NCBI RefSeq assembly: GCF_001679785.1
Contig: NZ_CP016286.1
Location: 682,001-746,000 of the forward strand
DNA: 64,000 bases
Direction: 5' to 3'
Source: Rhizobium leguminosarum
GTDB lineage: Bacteria > Pseudomonadota > Alphaproteobacteria > Rhizobiales > Rhizobiaceae
Shown here: positions 18,477 to 27,745 of the stretch, piece after piece
Numbering within the stretch: the first letter of the stretch is position 1
Layout of the letters: every line of letters begins with the position of its first letter
The notes under the pieces: model-generated
What the model saw: the letters and a program-made list of their open reading frames with translations, nothing else
The model's database searches: none
What the model was told of the DNA's origin: nothing
Translations under genes and position numbers: made by a program

Positions 18477-20804
18477 TCATTCGAGGGTGTCGGAGCCGAT
18501 CTTGATGTCGCCGAGCGTGCGGAAGGTCAGCCGTGCGCCGATCGTCCAGTCGCTTCCCGACTCGTCGTCGGAATCTCTGCTGTCCGTATAGGCGATCGTG
18601 AAGATCGTGCATTCGTCCTCATAAGAGAGGCCAACCGTCCGCCGGCTGATCACATCATTGTTCAGATCCCAGGCAATGCCACCGAAAATCGACCAGTAAT
18701 CCTTGAACTTGACGCTGCTGTTCGTTTGGATCTCGTCATTGTCCTCGGCAAAGCCATATGCCGGCTGGGCGCTGAGATGGGTGTAGGTCAGCTGCGTCGC
18801 GAAGGTGTCGTTCTGGTAGGCCGTCGTCAGATCGCCGCGGCGGAATTCGAAATCTTTTTCGTCGAGCCGGTAGGAGGCTGCGACGGAAACGCCGTACGGT
18901 GTTTCGACGCCGCCAAGGCCGACATAATCGGAGCGGTCGGTTTCAAGGCCCGAATCCGCGCCGACATTGACGAGGTCATCGGTCGCAAACGAGTTCTGGC
19001 CGGCGATCTGATAGGACTGGCCGAAAATGCCGTGCAGCTTGTAACCGCTGTCGAATGTACCGGTGTACTGAACGCCGATATTGGCGCGGGTGCCGCCTTC
19101 GACCCGGTCGTAGCCCGAGAACTTGTCGCGGTCGAACAGCGAGGTGGCGTCGAAGACGAAGCTTTGCGCATCCTCGTTCGGCAGGCGGCCTGCCAGTTGC
19201 TCGTCGGGGCGGGCATAGATCTGCGCGATCGGCTCGAGGATATGGGTGCTGTTAGCCGTCGTCATCAGGATAGGATAACGCATCTCCAGACCGGCTGTGA
19301 ACATCGAGCGGGTAGCAGAATTGCCGTCGACGTAGTTGCCGGTGTAGCCGGTCGGATCATCCATGTTCAGCGCGAAGGCATCGCCGCGCGCGGCCAGCAG
19401 CGGTGTGATCACCAGGCCGGTCGGCGTGACGTAGGTGCGCTTCCACTGCAGCTCGGCAGTCAGACGCGAAATCTGGCCTTTCAGGCCGCGGAAACGGTCG
19501 AAGCCGTCGACGGTATAGAAGTCGTCATGTGTGCGCGAAATATTCGTCAGGTTGACATCCGCCGAAAGCTCGCCGCCGGCAAGCGGCTGCGGCGCCACAT
19601 AGTGATAGTCGAGCGACGGATAGACGATCGCCTGCTGCTTTTCGGCGGTATTCGTCCGATCGGCATCCTGGACGTCGAAATAGAACGCCCGCATGTCGAA
19701 ATAATTGCGTTTCCCGAGCCCCGTCAGGTAGATCTGGTTGGTACGATCCGTACCGGTCAGGCCCCGCAGCTTGTACGTTTTTGAGAAATTGTTGTCGCTC
19801 TGCGTCATGACGTCCCAGCCGAACGTCCAGCGCGGATTGATGCGGAATTCGGCCTTGGAAGCCACCATGCCACGTTGCTCGGCTTCGGCATCGCTGGTGC
19901 CGGAGCTGAAGTTGCCCGGTTTTGCCTGGTCGATGCCGGCGACGCGCAGAATATGCGTGCCATTTTCGAAGCGTTGGCGAAATTCGCCTTCGATGAGGAA
20001 GCCCTGGGCGGTGTAGCCGGTGGCGGTGACCGTCGCGTCCATGCTCGGCGAGATCACATAGTAATAAGGAACGGAAAGACCGAAGCCGAGATTCTGCGAC
20101 AGGCTCATCGTCGGAAACAGAAAGCCGGACTTGCGTTTCACCGTATTGTCGGGAACTTCGATGAACGGCAGGAAGGCGATCGGATGGCCGAGCAGCTCGA
20201 AGCGCGCTCTCTCCAGACGGATCGTATGCGTCTCGCCATTCTGGATCACCCGCTGGGCCTTGACCTGCCAGAAGGGGGCGCGCTTCGGATCTTCGGCGCA
20301 GGGAAGGCAGGCCGTGTAGACGCCCTTGTTGAGAATCATCTTCGTGCCGCCGACGCGCTCGCCGCTTTCGGCGACGATGCGGGTATTGTCGGCGGTCTCG
20401 ATGCGCAACGAGTTCAGGAACCCGTCGGCGAAATTGTCGGTCACGTCGAGGTTGTCGGCATAGATGCGGTTGCCGTCCGGGCTGACCAGCTCGACATTGC
20501 CAAGCGCCATCATCCGGCCGGTCTTCTGATTGTACTCGACCTTCTGCGCGACCATTTTATAGCCGCCATAGTTGATCTGCACGCCGCCGACCGCCGACAC
20601 CAGATCGGCGTCACGGTTATAGACCAGTTCATTGGCCGAAAGCAGGAGCTTGGCTCCTTCCGGAATGTTCTTCCCGATATCTTGAGCGGACGTGTTGGCC
20701 TGGCCGTAGGAGGCTGGGACACTGCCGAAATAGGAACATAGAGTCGCGCCGACAAGCAGGGCAACCAGCTGATTACTAAAATACTTGCGGTCGCCTGCCG
20801 CCAC
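18477..20804 (-). CDS. lptD: LPS-assembly outer membrane protein LptD
   Basis: Beta-barrel protein that, with LptE, inserts LPS in the outer leaflet. About 775 residues: signal peptide (LVALLVGATLCSYFGSVPASYGQ), an OstA jellyroll (ANELVYNRDADLVSAVGGVQI), then the long barrel. The start is GTG at 20804, not the longer frame from 20870: CAGGAGGACGGCTA precedes it and it shares its G with the lptG TAG stop. Cysteines TACLPC near residue 170 and one near the C-terminus may play the part of the E. coli disulfides. Operon lptF-lptG-lptD. Confidence 0.95.
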   Translation of the reverse strand: MAAGDRKYFSNQLVALLVGATLCSYFGSVPASYGQANTSAQDIGKNIPEGAKLLLSANELVYNRDADLVSAVGGVQINYGGYKMVAQKVEYNQKTGRMMALGNVELVSPDGNRIYADNLDVTDNFADGFLNSLRIETADNTRIVAESGERVGGTKMILNKGVYTACLPCAEDPKRAPFWQVKAQRVIQNGETHTIRLERARFELLGHPIAFLPFIEVPDNTVKRKSGFLFPTMSLSQNLGFGLSVPYYYVISPSMDATVTATGYTAQGFLIEGEFRQRFENGTHILRVAGIDQAKPGNFSSGTSDAEAEQRGMVASKAEFRINPRWTFGWDVMTQSDNNFSKTYKLRGLTGTDRTNQIYLTGLGKRNYFDMRAFYFDVQDADRTNTAEKQQAIVYPSLDYHYVAPQPLAGGELSADVNLTNISRTHDDFYTVDGFDRFRGLKGQISRLTAELQWKRTYVTPTGLVITPLLAARGDAFALNMDDPTGYTGNYVDGNSATRSMFTAGLEMRYPILMTTANSTHILEPIAQIYARPDEQLAGRLPNEDAQSFVFDATSLFDRDKFSGYDRVEGGTRANIGVQYTGTFDSGYKLHGIFGQSYQIAGQNSFATDDLVNVGADSGLETDRSDYVGLGGVETPYGVSVAASYRLDEKDFEFRRGDLTTAYQNDTFATQLTYTHLSAQPAYGFAEDNDEIQTNSSVKFKDYWSIFGGIAWDLNNDVISRRTVGLSYEDECTIFTIAYTDSRDSDDESGSDWTIGARLTFRTLGDIKIGSDTLE

Positions 20805-21892
20805 TAGCCGTCCTCCTGATGAAGCAGAATAGTCGCACCCAAGGCCAGCGCGACGACCACCGGTATCCACGTCGCCACGAAGGGGGGCACGACTCCACTG
20901 CTTCCGAATGCCTTTACAAGCACGGTGACGACATAAAGCATGAAGCCCGAGAGGATGCCACCCAGAATCACGGAGCGGGATTGGTTGAACCGGCTAAATT
21001 TTAGGGACACTGTTGCGGCTATGAAAGTCATGGCCACCAGCAGCAATGGCTGGGACAACAGGGAGTTGAATTGCGTCTCCAGCGCCTTGGTCGAAATGCC
21101 GAAGGATTTGGCTGCCGCAATTCGGTTGGAAAGGTCAAAGAAACCAATTGTTTCCGGCGCTGTCAGCCGCTCCTGGACGAAGTCCTGTTTCAGATTGGTG
21201 CGAAGTTGAACCGAAGCTTTACGCACGGGGATTTCGCCAGGCTTGCGCTCCACTACGGTGTTAAGTTGCCAGTAACCATCTTCCAATTTTGCCGTGGCGG
21301 CGTCCTGTCTCAGAATGACCTGACCACTTGAATCGAAATGGATCAGCACCGCGTCGATCAGCTTGGTTCCGTTCTCCTGGACCGTCTGGGCGCCGATGAT
21401 GACATCGTCCCGGCCACTGATCTGGCGCAGCCACGGAATCTGCGGCGCCTTGCGCAGAACCGCGTTCTCGCCGCGCCAGTCGGATTCGACCAGCAGCGCC
21501 TGGCGCTGTCCCCAGGCGGCAAGCGGGTTGAGCGCTACCATCGTCAGCAGGCCGAGCGCCAGCGAGCCGGCGATGAAGGGGAACATGAACTGCCAGACCG
21601 AAATGCCGGCGGCGCGCGTGACGACGAGTTCATATTTGCGGTTGAGGCCGATCAGCACCGTCATGCCGACAAACAGTGCGATGAATGGCACAGTCTGCTG
21701 CAGGATGAGCGGGAGGCGCACGGCGGTCATCAAGACGCCGCCGCCGATCGTGTAGCCGGGAAGGCCGGACATGCGGCCCGCCGTCTCGCTGAAATCGAGG
21801 AGGAAAGAAATCCCCGAGACGCCGATCAGGAACCAGCCCGTCGTCACCAGATAGCGGCGAAAGAAATAACGCGACAATGTCCCGAACATCAT
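20804..21892 (-). CDS. lptG: LPS export ABC transporter permease LptG
   Basis: Inner-membrane permease that, with LptF and LptB, pulls LPS out of the membrane onto the Lpt bridge. 362 residues with the YjgP/YjgQ pattern: TM helices at the N-terminus (SRYFFRRYLVTTGWFLIGV), a large periplasmic jellyroll domain around residues 135-265, and C-terminal TMs. Its ATG overlaps the lptF stop (ATGA) and its stop overlaps the lptD start. The ATPase gene lptB is not in the window. Confidence 0.96.
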   Translation of the reverse strand: MMFGTLSRYFFRRYLVTTGWFLIGVSGISFLLDFSETAGRMSGLPGYTIGGGVLMTAVRLPLILQQTVPFIALFVGMTVLIGLNRKYELVVTRAAGISVWQFMFPFIAGSLALGLLTMVALNPLAAWGQRQALLVESDWRGENAVLRKAPQIPWLRQISGRDDVIIGAQTVQENGTKLIDAVLIHFDSSGQVILRQDAATAKLEDGYWQLNTVVERKPGEIPVRKASVQLRTNLKQDFVQERLTAPETIGFFDLSNRIAAAKSFGISTKALETQFNSLLSQPLLLVAMTFIAATVSLKFSRFNQSRSVILGGILSGFMLYVVTVLVKAFGSSGVVPPFVATWIPVVVALALGATILLHQEDG

Positions 21893-23070
21893 TGGGCGGT
21901 GCCCCCGCCGGTCCTGCCGGCTGCGGCAAGCAGCCTTTCCTGCATCCGTCTCCAGAAAGACGAAATCCGGTCCCGGATGAACGAAGGCATGACCAGTCGT
22001 TTGTGCAGGCCGAGGAAGACGATCGAGACGACGCTGCTGACAATCGGGATGGCGTAGAGGACGGCGATATATTCAGGGTCGGTATCGATCTGATTGGCCG
22101 CGTAGAAGGCCGCCCATCGCATCGCGAAGGCATAGGCGAGAGCGCTCACCATCGGATGCAGCCGCGCTTCGCGGTGCGAGCGCGCATCGCCGGCGATCGC
22201 CAGTGAAAACAGTGCAAAGACGACAGGCAGAATCCAGTCGGTCAGCCGCCGATGCAGTTCGGCGCGGTAGCTTTGCGGCCGGATCGTAAAGTCCTTGTCG
22301 GCCGGATCCGGATTGAACAGGAACCACAGGTCACGGTCGCTGGCGCGCAGCGTCGCCTGTCCGCGATTCTCCGTCATGTCCGATAGGTCGAAGGAATAGG
22401 AATCGAAATTGATGACCGAGACGTTGCCATCGGGTGTTTTGCGATGCACCTCGCCTTGATGCATGATCAGCGTCGTGCCCGTGTCGTCGACGGCGCCTTC
22501 CTTGGCATAATAGATCAGTTCATAGGCCGGGTCGCGCTCGTCGGCGACGAACAGGCCCTTCAGCATGCGGCCCGCCATCCGCTGCGAGATCTGTACATAG
22601 AGGCCTTCGTCGAGCTTGCGGAAGGTCTTTTCTTCGATCACCGAAGAGAGGAGGTCAGCATAGGTCTCTGCGATCATCTGGCGCACGACGGTCTTTGCGC
22701 GCGGCTCGACGACGTTGTCGACGAAGAAGGAAAAGACGCTGATGACGGCGGCAAGCAGCAGGATCGGGCGGATCAGCACGCTGCGCCGCGCCCCGGCCGC
22801 GTCGATGACGGTGAGCTCGGAATCATTGTTCATCGTCGTCAGCGTCTGGGTGATCGCGATAACGAGAGCGAAGGGCAGCACGACAGGAATGATCGACGGC
22901 AGGATCATCGTCGCCAGCTTGGCGAACGAGCCGATCGACTGGCCGCTGTCGGTGACCAGATTGATGCGCTGCAGAACCTGAGTCGTCCAAATGATCGCCA
23001 GAACCGGCAGGAGCGCCACGAGAAACATCTGGCCGACGCGCCGCAATATGTATGTCTCGAGTAGTTTCAT
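21889..23070 (-). CDS. lptF: LPS export ABC transporter permease LptF
   Basis: Partner of LptG in the LptB2FG transporter. About 393 residues from ATG 23070 (MKLLETYILRRVGQMFLVAL); the frame is open to 23151 but those residues have no family match and ATG 23070 is preceded by AAGGGCAGG. Contains YjgP/YjgQ-type helices, FALVIAITQTLTTMNNDSEL and a periplasmic domain. First gene of the lptF-lptG-lptD-surA-pdxA-rsmA run. Confidence 0.95.
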   Translation of the reverse strand: MKLLETYILRRVGQMFLVALLPVLAIIWTTQVLQRINLVTDSGQSIGSFAKLATMILPSIIPVVLPFALVIAITQTLTTMNNDSELTVIDAAGARRSVLIRPILLLAAVISVFSFFVDNVVEPRAKTVVRQMIAETYADLLSSVIEEKTFRKLDEGLYVQISQRMAGRMLKGLFVADERDPAYELIYYAKEGAVDDTGTTLIMHQGEVHRKTPDGNVSVINFDSYSFDLSDMTENRGQATLRASDRDLWFLFNPDPADKDFTIRPQSYRAELHRRLTDWILPVVFALFSLAIAGDARSHREARLHPMVSALAYAFAMRWAAFYAANQIDTDPEYIAVLYAIPIVSSVVSIVFLGLHKRLVMPSFIRDRISSFWRRMQERLLAAAGRTGGGTAQ

Positions 23071-23170
23071 GCCTGCCCTTGAAAGCACCTGCACGCCCAA
23101 ACGGCCTTGCAGGAGAATCCCTCTACGCTCTTTGTCGCGCTTTTGCGACAAGCTGGTGTCAAAAATTCAT

Positions 23171-23944
23171 TCAAATTTCAGAATTTTTTTGCTGCTGTTG
23201 CGACTCAGTTAACGCCAGCAATGCGGCGAAGACGACAAGCGAAGAAAGCCATCCAAGAACGACGTCGGAAAGATAGTGTGCGCCGAAGGATAGCCGCATC
23301 GCCGGGGTGAGGATCGAGATCGCTGCCAGGGGTGCCGCCACCGCATAACGCAGGGATTTCGGCACGAAGAGCAGGAGGCAGAAGAGCCAGCCGGCACTCG
23401 CCGCCTCGCCGGAGACGAACGAGCAGTTCGAAACGCATTTTCCGGCAAGCGAACCTGCCTCGACGAAATGCAGCGCACCGCCGAAAATGTCCGTCTGTAT
23501 CGGCCGCGGCCGGCCCCAATGTTCCTTCAGGACGACATTGACGAGCAGCACCGGCCCGATCAGCAGCGTTCCAAGCGCGACTTTGAGCTTTTGCGCGCGC
23601 TGGGCGTTGAAGGTCGCGCCATGCTGCTGGTAGCATTCGACGAGTTTCCACAGCATCACGATCGCCACCACATAGGGCAGGCGGAAGAATAGAGTGCGCA
23701 GCAGGTCGAAGGTCGCGACGTCGCGATAGGGAAAGCCGCCGCAGATGCTCCCGGCAGCAGCCGTCGCGTCGCAATCTGCGCCCACGAAAAAAAGCTGGGA
23801 AAAATAGATGTCTATTCCGGGAAAGGCGCGGAAGACGGCAAGCAGCGCCCACCACATCCAAAACAGCAGCATGAATGCGCCGAAAGTCGTTTTCGGCAGG
23901 CGGATTGCCAGGCCCCGCCATCGATTTTTCGAAAAAACTGTCAA
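23171..23944 (-). CDS. PAP2-family membrane phosphatase with SGE in place of SGH
   Basis: A 257-residue membrane protein with the three-part phosphatidic-acid-phosphatase signature: K140-x6-RP (KEHWGRPRP), S178-G179-E180, and R217-x5-H223-x3-D227 (RLSFGAHYLSD). The second motif normally ends in His (PSGH); here it is Glu. Five to six hydrophobic segments. Related rhizobial enzymes (LpxE/LpxF types) dephosphorylate lipid A, and the gene lies next to lptF, but lipid A as substrate is inference. The start is TTG 23944; the next ATG falls within the first helix. Divergent from pepA. Confidence 0.8.
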   Translation of the reverse strand: MTVFSKNRWRGLAIRLPKTTFGAFMLLFWMWWALLAVFRAFPGIDIYFSQLFFVGADCDATAAAGSICGGFPYRDVATFDLLRTLFFRLPYVVAIVMLWKLVECYQQHGATFNAQRAQKLKVALGTLLIGPVLLVNVVLKEHWGRPRPIQTDIFGGALHFVEAGSLAGKCVSNCSFVSGEAASAGWLFCLLLFVPKSLRYAVAAPLAAISILTPAMRLSFGAHYLSDVVLGWLSSLVVFAALLALTESQQQQKNSEI

Positions 23945-24020
23945 CGCGAATATCTACAAAACTGACGAAAACAAGGGAGCCCTGATAGCTGCGGGCGACC
24001 ATAACAATTGTCGCAAGCCA

Positions 24021-24049
24021 TTGACAGACCCGCCAAACGCGAAATTATC
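24021..24049 (+). promoter_or_regulatory. Sigma-70-like promoter of pepA
   Basis: TTGACA (24021-24026), a 17-base spacer, then ATTATC (24044-24049), 40 bases before the pepA start. The -35 is perfect; the -10 is moderate. Confidence 0.6.
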
Positions 24050-24088
24050 CGCGAGGGACGGATTTCAAAGAATCCCAGCGGAGAAGAC

Positions 24089-25579
24089 ATGTCAGTAAAG
24101 TTGGAAATTTCATTCTCGAAGTCGGCAAAGCTCAATGGCGGCCTGGCGATCCTGTTGAAGACCGCGGAGGCCGACAGCGCTGCCGGCGCCGATACGGTCG
24201 ATCCGGCAGGTGTGATCGCCAAGGCTGCCCGGATCGCCCGATTCTCCGCGAAATCCATGAGCGGGCTCGATATTGTCGCACCCGAAGGGGCGCCCGTCGA
24301 GCGCATCGTCGTCATCGGGCTCGGCAAGGCAGCTGAACTCACCGCCCATGACTGGCTGAAGGCCGGCGGTGCTGCGGCCTCGAGAATCAAGAACACCGAC
24401 AAGGCCGCTGTCTTCATCGACGTGCCTGGCCTCGATACCAGCGCGCGGGCAGCTGCCGATTTCGCGCTCGGCATGCTGCTGCGCGCCTATAGCTTCGATA
24501 CCTACAAGACGAAGAAGAGTGACGAGGAGGAGAAGCCGGCGAAATCCGTCAAGGTGACGATCGTCACCGCCGTTCCGGGTGGTGCCAAGAAGGCGTTTTC
24601 CGATTCCGAAGCGATTGCCGGTGGTGTCAACCTTGCCCGCGACCTCGTCAACGAACCGCCGAACGTGCTCGGCCCCGTCGAGTTCGCCGCCAAGGCGAAG
24701 GAGCTGGAAAAGCTCGGCGTCGAAGTGGAAATCCTGACGGAGCGCGAAATGCGCCGCCTCGGCATGGGCGCCCTTCTCGGCGTCGCCCAGGGCTCCGTGC
24801 GCCCGCCGCGCCTGGCGGTCATGCAGTGGAAGGGCGGCAAGGGCAAGGATCGCCCCGTCGCCTTCATCGGCAAGGGTGTCGTCTTCGATACCGGCGGCAT
24901 TTCGATCAAGCCGGCCGCCGGCATGGAAGACATGAAGGGCGATATGGGCGGTGCGGCAGCCGTCACCGGCCTCATGCATGTGCTCGCCTCCCGCAAGGCG
25001 GCCGTCAACGCCATCGGCATCATCGGCCTGGTCGAGAACATGCCTGACGGTAACGCCCAGCGTCCGGGCGATATCGTCACCTCGATGTCCGGCCAGACGA
25101 TCGAGGTGATCAACACCGATGCCGAAGGCCGCCTCGTGCTCTGCGATGCGCTCTGGTACTGCAACGACCGCTTCAAGCCGCAGTTCATGATCAATCTCGC
25201 CACCCTGACCGGGGCGATCGTCGTCGCACTCGGCAATGTGCATGCCGGCCTATTCTCCAATGACGACCAGCTTTCCGCCCAACTGACGGCAGCCGGTCTT
25301 TCGAGCAACGAAAAACTCTGGCGCATGCCGCTCGGCAGGGATTACGACAAGCTGATCGACAGCAAGTTCGCCGATATGAAGAACACCGGCGGGCGACAGG
25401 CCGGCTCGATCACGGCCGCGCATTTCCTCAAGCGCTTCGTGCAGGACACGCCTTGGGCGCATCTCGATATTGCCGGCACGGCGATGGGCTCGCCGCAGGA
25501 CGAGATCAATCAATCCTGGGGTTCCGGCTTCGGCGTGCGCCTGCTCGACGAACTCGTTCGCGCCCATTATGAATCCTGA
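24089..25579 (+). CDS. pepA: Leucyl aminopeptidase (M17)
   Basis: Two-metal cytosolic aminopeptidase. 496 residues from ATG 24089 (GGAGAAGAC upstream); the earlier frame from 24008 overlaps the promoter. Metal and catalytic residues are visible in [30 protein letters not shown] and [10 protein letters not shown], the M17 signature. In gammaproteobacteria PepA is also a DNA-binding protein that lies next to holC; the same pepA-holC order is found here. Its stop shares a base with the holC start. Confidence 0.96.
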   Translation: MSVKLEISFSKSAKLNGGLAILLKTAEADSAAGADTVDPAGVIAKAARIARFSAKSMSGLDIVAPEGAPVERIVVIGLGKAAELTAHDWLKAGGAAASRIKNTDKAAVFIDVPGLDTSARAAADFALGMLLRAYSFDTYKTKKSDEEEKPAKSVKVTIVTAVPGGAKKAFSDSEAIAGGVNLARDLVNEPPNVLGPVEFAAKAKELEKLGVEVEILTEREMRRLGMGALLGVAQGSVRPPRLAVMQWKGGKGKDRPVAFIGKGVVFDTGGISIKPAAGMEDMKGDMGGAAAVTGLMHVLASRKAAVNAIGIIGLVENMPDGNAQRPGDIVTSMSGQTIEVINTDAEGRLVLCDALWYCNDRFKPQFMINLATLTGAIVVALGNVHAGLFSNDDQLSAQLTAAGLSSNEKLWRMPLGRDYDKLIDSKFADMKNTGGRQAGSITAAHFLKRFVQDTPWAHLDIAGTAMGSPQDEINQSWGSGFGVRLLDELVRAHYES

Positions 25580-26028
25580 TGACGGACGTTCTCTTCTATC
25601 ATCTGACCGAATCCAGGCTGGAGGACGCGCTTCCGCCGCTCATCGACAAAAGCGTCGAGCGCGGCTGGCGCGTTGCCGTCCAGACGCGCGAGCCGGCGCG
25701 GCGTGATGCTCTCGATCAGCATCTTTGGACTTTCCGCGAGGAGAGCTTCCTGCCGCACGGCACCGACGAGGCGGATTTCGCCGAAAGCCAGCCGGTGCTT
25801 TTGACGGTGACACCAGACAATGCCAATGCGGCGACCGTGCGTTTCATCGTCGACGGCGCAGAGCCGCCGCCGGTCGATGCCTATGAGCGCATCGTCTTCA
25901 TGTTCGACGGTCATGACCAGGAGCAACTGGACACCGCCCGTGCGCAGTGGAAGAAGCTGAAAGGCGAGGGACATAACCTCACCTATTGGCAGCAGACACC
26001 GGAAGGGCGATGGGAGAAGAAGGCCTGA
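25579..26028 (+). CDS. holC: DNA polymerase III chi subunit
   Basis: A 149-residue HolC protein, which links the clamp loader to single-strand binding protein. The opening DVLFYHLTESRLEDALPPLIDKSVERGW and the middle PVLLTV / RIVFMFDGHDQEQLDTARAQWK match the chi family. It overlaps pepA by one base (TGATG), so translation is coupled. Confidence 0.92.
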   Translation: MTDVLFYHLTESRLEDALPPLIDKSVERGWRVAVQTREPARRDALDQHLWTFREESFLPHGTDEADFAESQPVLLTVTPDNANAATVRFIVDGAEPPPVDAYERIVFMFDGHDQEQLDTARAQWKKLKGEGHNLTYWQQTPEGRWEKKA

Positions 26029-26039
26029 GCGTTCGCTAC

Positions 26040-26106
26040 GACGCTGCAGCTCCGCGCGTCTTTTCGAGAGCCGCAAAGGACGCTGCAACACTTTGAATTG
26101 CTGCAT
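26040..26106 (+). repeat. Dispersed palindromic repeat, family A, copy 2
   Basis: Reads CGACGCTGCAGCTCCGCGCG, TCTTTTCGAGAGCCGC, AAAGGACGCTGCAACACTTT and then GAATTGCTGCAT. It is a diverged copy of the unit at 962, 29859, 38716 and 61136. It fills the space between the converging holC and lipoprotein genes. Confidence 0.7.
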
Positions 26107-26144
26107 GAAGCCATCCAGCTTCGCTCTCCCGCCAGCGAACGCCG

Positions 26145-26648
26145 CTACCGTTTCGAACCTTTATCCTCGTCGAGGTTTGTCAGGATATTGAGGGGTACGA
26201 TCCCGCCAGCACTTTCCGATGCGTCGAGCGCCTCGACTGCCAAAACATGCTTTCCATTCGGACTGACCAAAGCGAATGCCCACGCCTTGTCGGCAAAGGT
26301 GCTGACCGGCATTTCCGCCCAGCCGGCTTGATGCACAAGGCGTTCGGCATAATAAGCCTTGATGGTCTGCGGGTCGGTGGTGCTGGCAAGATTGCGCGCC
26401 AGGATACGCATGGACTTCTCTCCGAACCGCCCTTCCAGTTGGCCCAGCACCTTGCGGGTGGCCTGCCAATCCTGGGCCTGGGTCGCCGATCCGAAGGAAT
26501 ATTCCTCGGATCGGGAAATGCCCGGTGGATCAGGCGGCATGACGACCTCTTCGCCCGAACATGCTGCAAGGCCGAGAAGCGGCACCACAAGGATGCCAAT
26601 CTTCAACACGCGGAAAAATCGGCCCTTGCGGCCAATTTTGTTGCTCAT
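26145..26648 (-). CDS. Putative lipoprotein of unknown function
   Basis: 167 residues from ATG 26648 (MSNKIGRKGRFF). A lipoprotein signal peptide ends in the lipobox LGLAACSG, so the mature protein starts at Cys and is membrane-anchored. The rest (DWQATRKVLGQLEGRFGEK, SMRILARNLASTTD, AYYAERLVHQAGW) has no motif I recognise. The frame continues upstream to 26687, but that would bury the signal peptide. Convergent to holC; 72 bp downstream of the dehydrogenase gene on the same strand. Confidence 0.75.
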   Translation of the reverse strand: MSNKIGRKGRFFRVLKIGILVVPLLGLAACSGEEVVMPPDPPGISRSEEYSFGSATQAQDWQATRKVLGQLEGRFGEKSMRILARNLASTTDPQTIKAYYAERLVHQAGWAEMPVSTFADKAWAFALVSPNGKHVLAVEALDASESAGGIVPLNILTNLDEDKGSKR

Positions 26649-26720
26649 GAGCGGCTGCCCCCGAACACTATTGCCATAGGCCGGCAAATCTTGCCGGTTT
26701 CTATGACGTTATTGCGACGC

Positions 26721-27647
26721 TCAGTCGTGGAAGGCGTCGACGAATTTCCGCTTGCCGAGCATGAAGGCATCGGCGACGTGGCGCAGCGGCGCGAGATCGA
26801 CATCCGATTTGCCGGCCTTGATGATTTCGGCAAAGCGACGGTAGAGCGAGGGATATTCCTGCTCCGGCTCGGCGAATCTCAGCGCGCCGTCGATCAAAAG
26901 CTTGGCGCCGCCCTCGGCGAGCACCATCTGGCCGGCTGCCGTCTCCGCGACGATGTCCCAGCTCTGCTTGCCGGTCTGGCGCCAGTCGAATTCGGCGTGA
27001 ACCGGCAAGCCGTCCGCATTGCGGAAGTGAATGTCGGCCGCGATCGGTGCATCGCGATTCTCGGGAAATTCGAGCACGGCCTCGGTGATGAAGATCGGCC
27101 GCGGCAGGATATGGGTGACGATCGACAGCGCGTTGATGCCGGGATCGAAAACGCCGAGGCCGCCGGCCTGCCAGATCCAGTCCTGGTTCGGATGCCAGTG
27201 GCGAACATCCTCCTTCCAGATCACATGCACGCTTTTGATCGTCGTCGCGACAAGAAACGCCTTGGCCGCCTCGACGCCCGGTGCATAGCGCGAATGCCAG
27301 CTGGCAAAGAGCGACGCACCCTGCTTGTTCGCCAGCGCTTCGAGATCGGCCACTTCGCTGAGCGTCGCGCCGGGCGGCTTTTCCAGGAAGACGTGCTTGC
27401 CGGCGACGAGCGCCTTATAGGCCGCCTCGTAGCGATATTGCGGCGGCATGCAGAGCGAAACGGCGTCGATCGAGGGCTCGGCGTCGAGCATCGCTTCGAT
27501 CGTCGTATAACTCTTGACGCCTTCGACCGTGCCGTGGCGGCTTGCCGTGGCGACGAGTTCGAAATCCGGGTTCTTGGCGATGGAGGGAAGGTGCTGGTCG
27601 CGGACGATCTTGCCGACGCCGACGATGGCGAGGTTGATAGGAGACAT
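26721..27647 (-). CDS. Gfo/Idh/MocA family sugar dehydrogenase (galactose 1-dehydrogenase-like)
   Basis: NAD(P)-dependent oxidoreductase of 308 residues. The Rossmann motif is NLAIVGVGKIVRDQHLPSI, and the catalytic lysine lies in HVFLEKPPGATL (EKP). The length and sequence pattern resemble bacterial D-galactose 1-dehydrogenases, but substrate assignment is tentative. No transporter or sugar regulator is next to it; its neighbours are an S9 peptidase and a lipoprotein, all on the minus strand with gaps of 70-100 bp. Confidence 0.8.
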   Translation of the reverse strand: MSPINLAIVGVGKIVRDQHLPSIAKNPDFELVATASRHGTVEGVKSYTTIEAMLDAEPSIDAVSLCMPPQYRYEAAYKALVAGKHVFLEKPPGATLSEVADLEALANKQGASLFASWHSRYAPGVEAAKAFLVATTIKSVHVIWKEDVRHWHPNQDWIWQAGGLGVFDPGINALSIVTHILPRPIFITEAVLEFPENRDAPIAADIHFRNADGLPVHAEFDWRQTGKQSWDIVAETAAGQMVLAEGGAKLLIDGALRFAEPEQEYPSLYRRFAEIIKAGKSDVDLAPLRHVADAFMLGKRKFVDAFHD

Positions 27648-27745
27648 GGTGTTTGCTCAAGCCTGTATGAAAAGTATGATTTATTGACCTGTTTGTATCA
27701 GAAAGAGGCGCGCCGACAAGCTCTCCTCCTCCATTCTATCGCATC

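Noticed and set aside
20804..20870. Longer LptD reading from GTG 20870
   Set aside because: It would lie within lptG and put 22 polar residues before the signal peptide; GTG 20804 has AGGAGG upstream and couples to the lptG stop.
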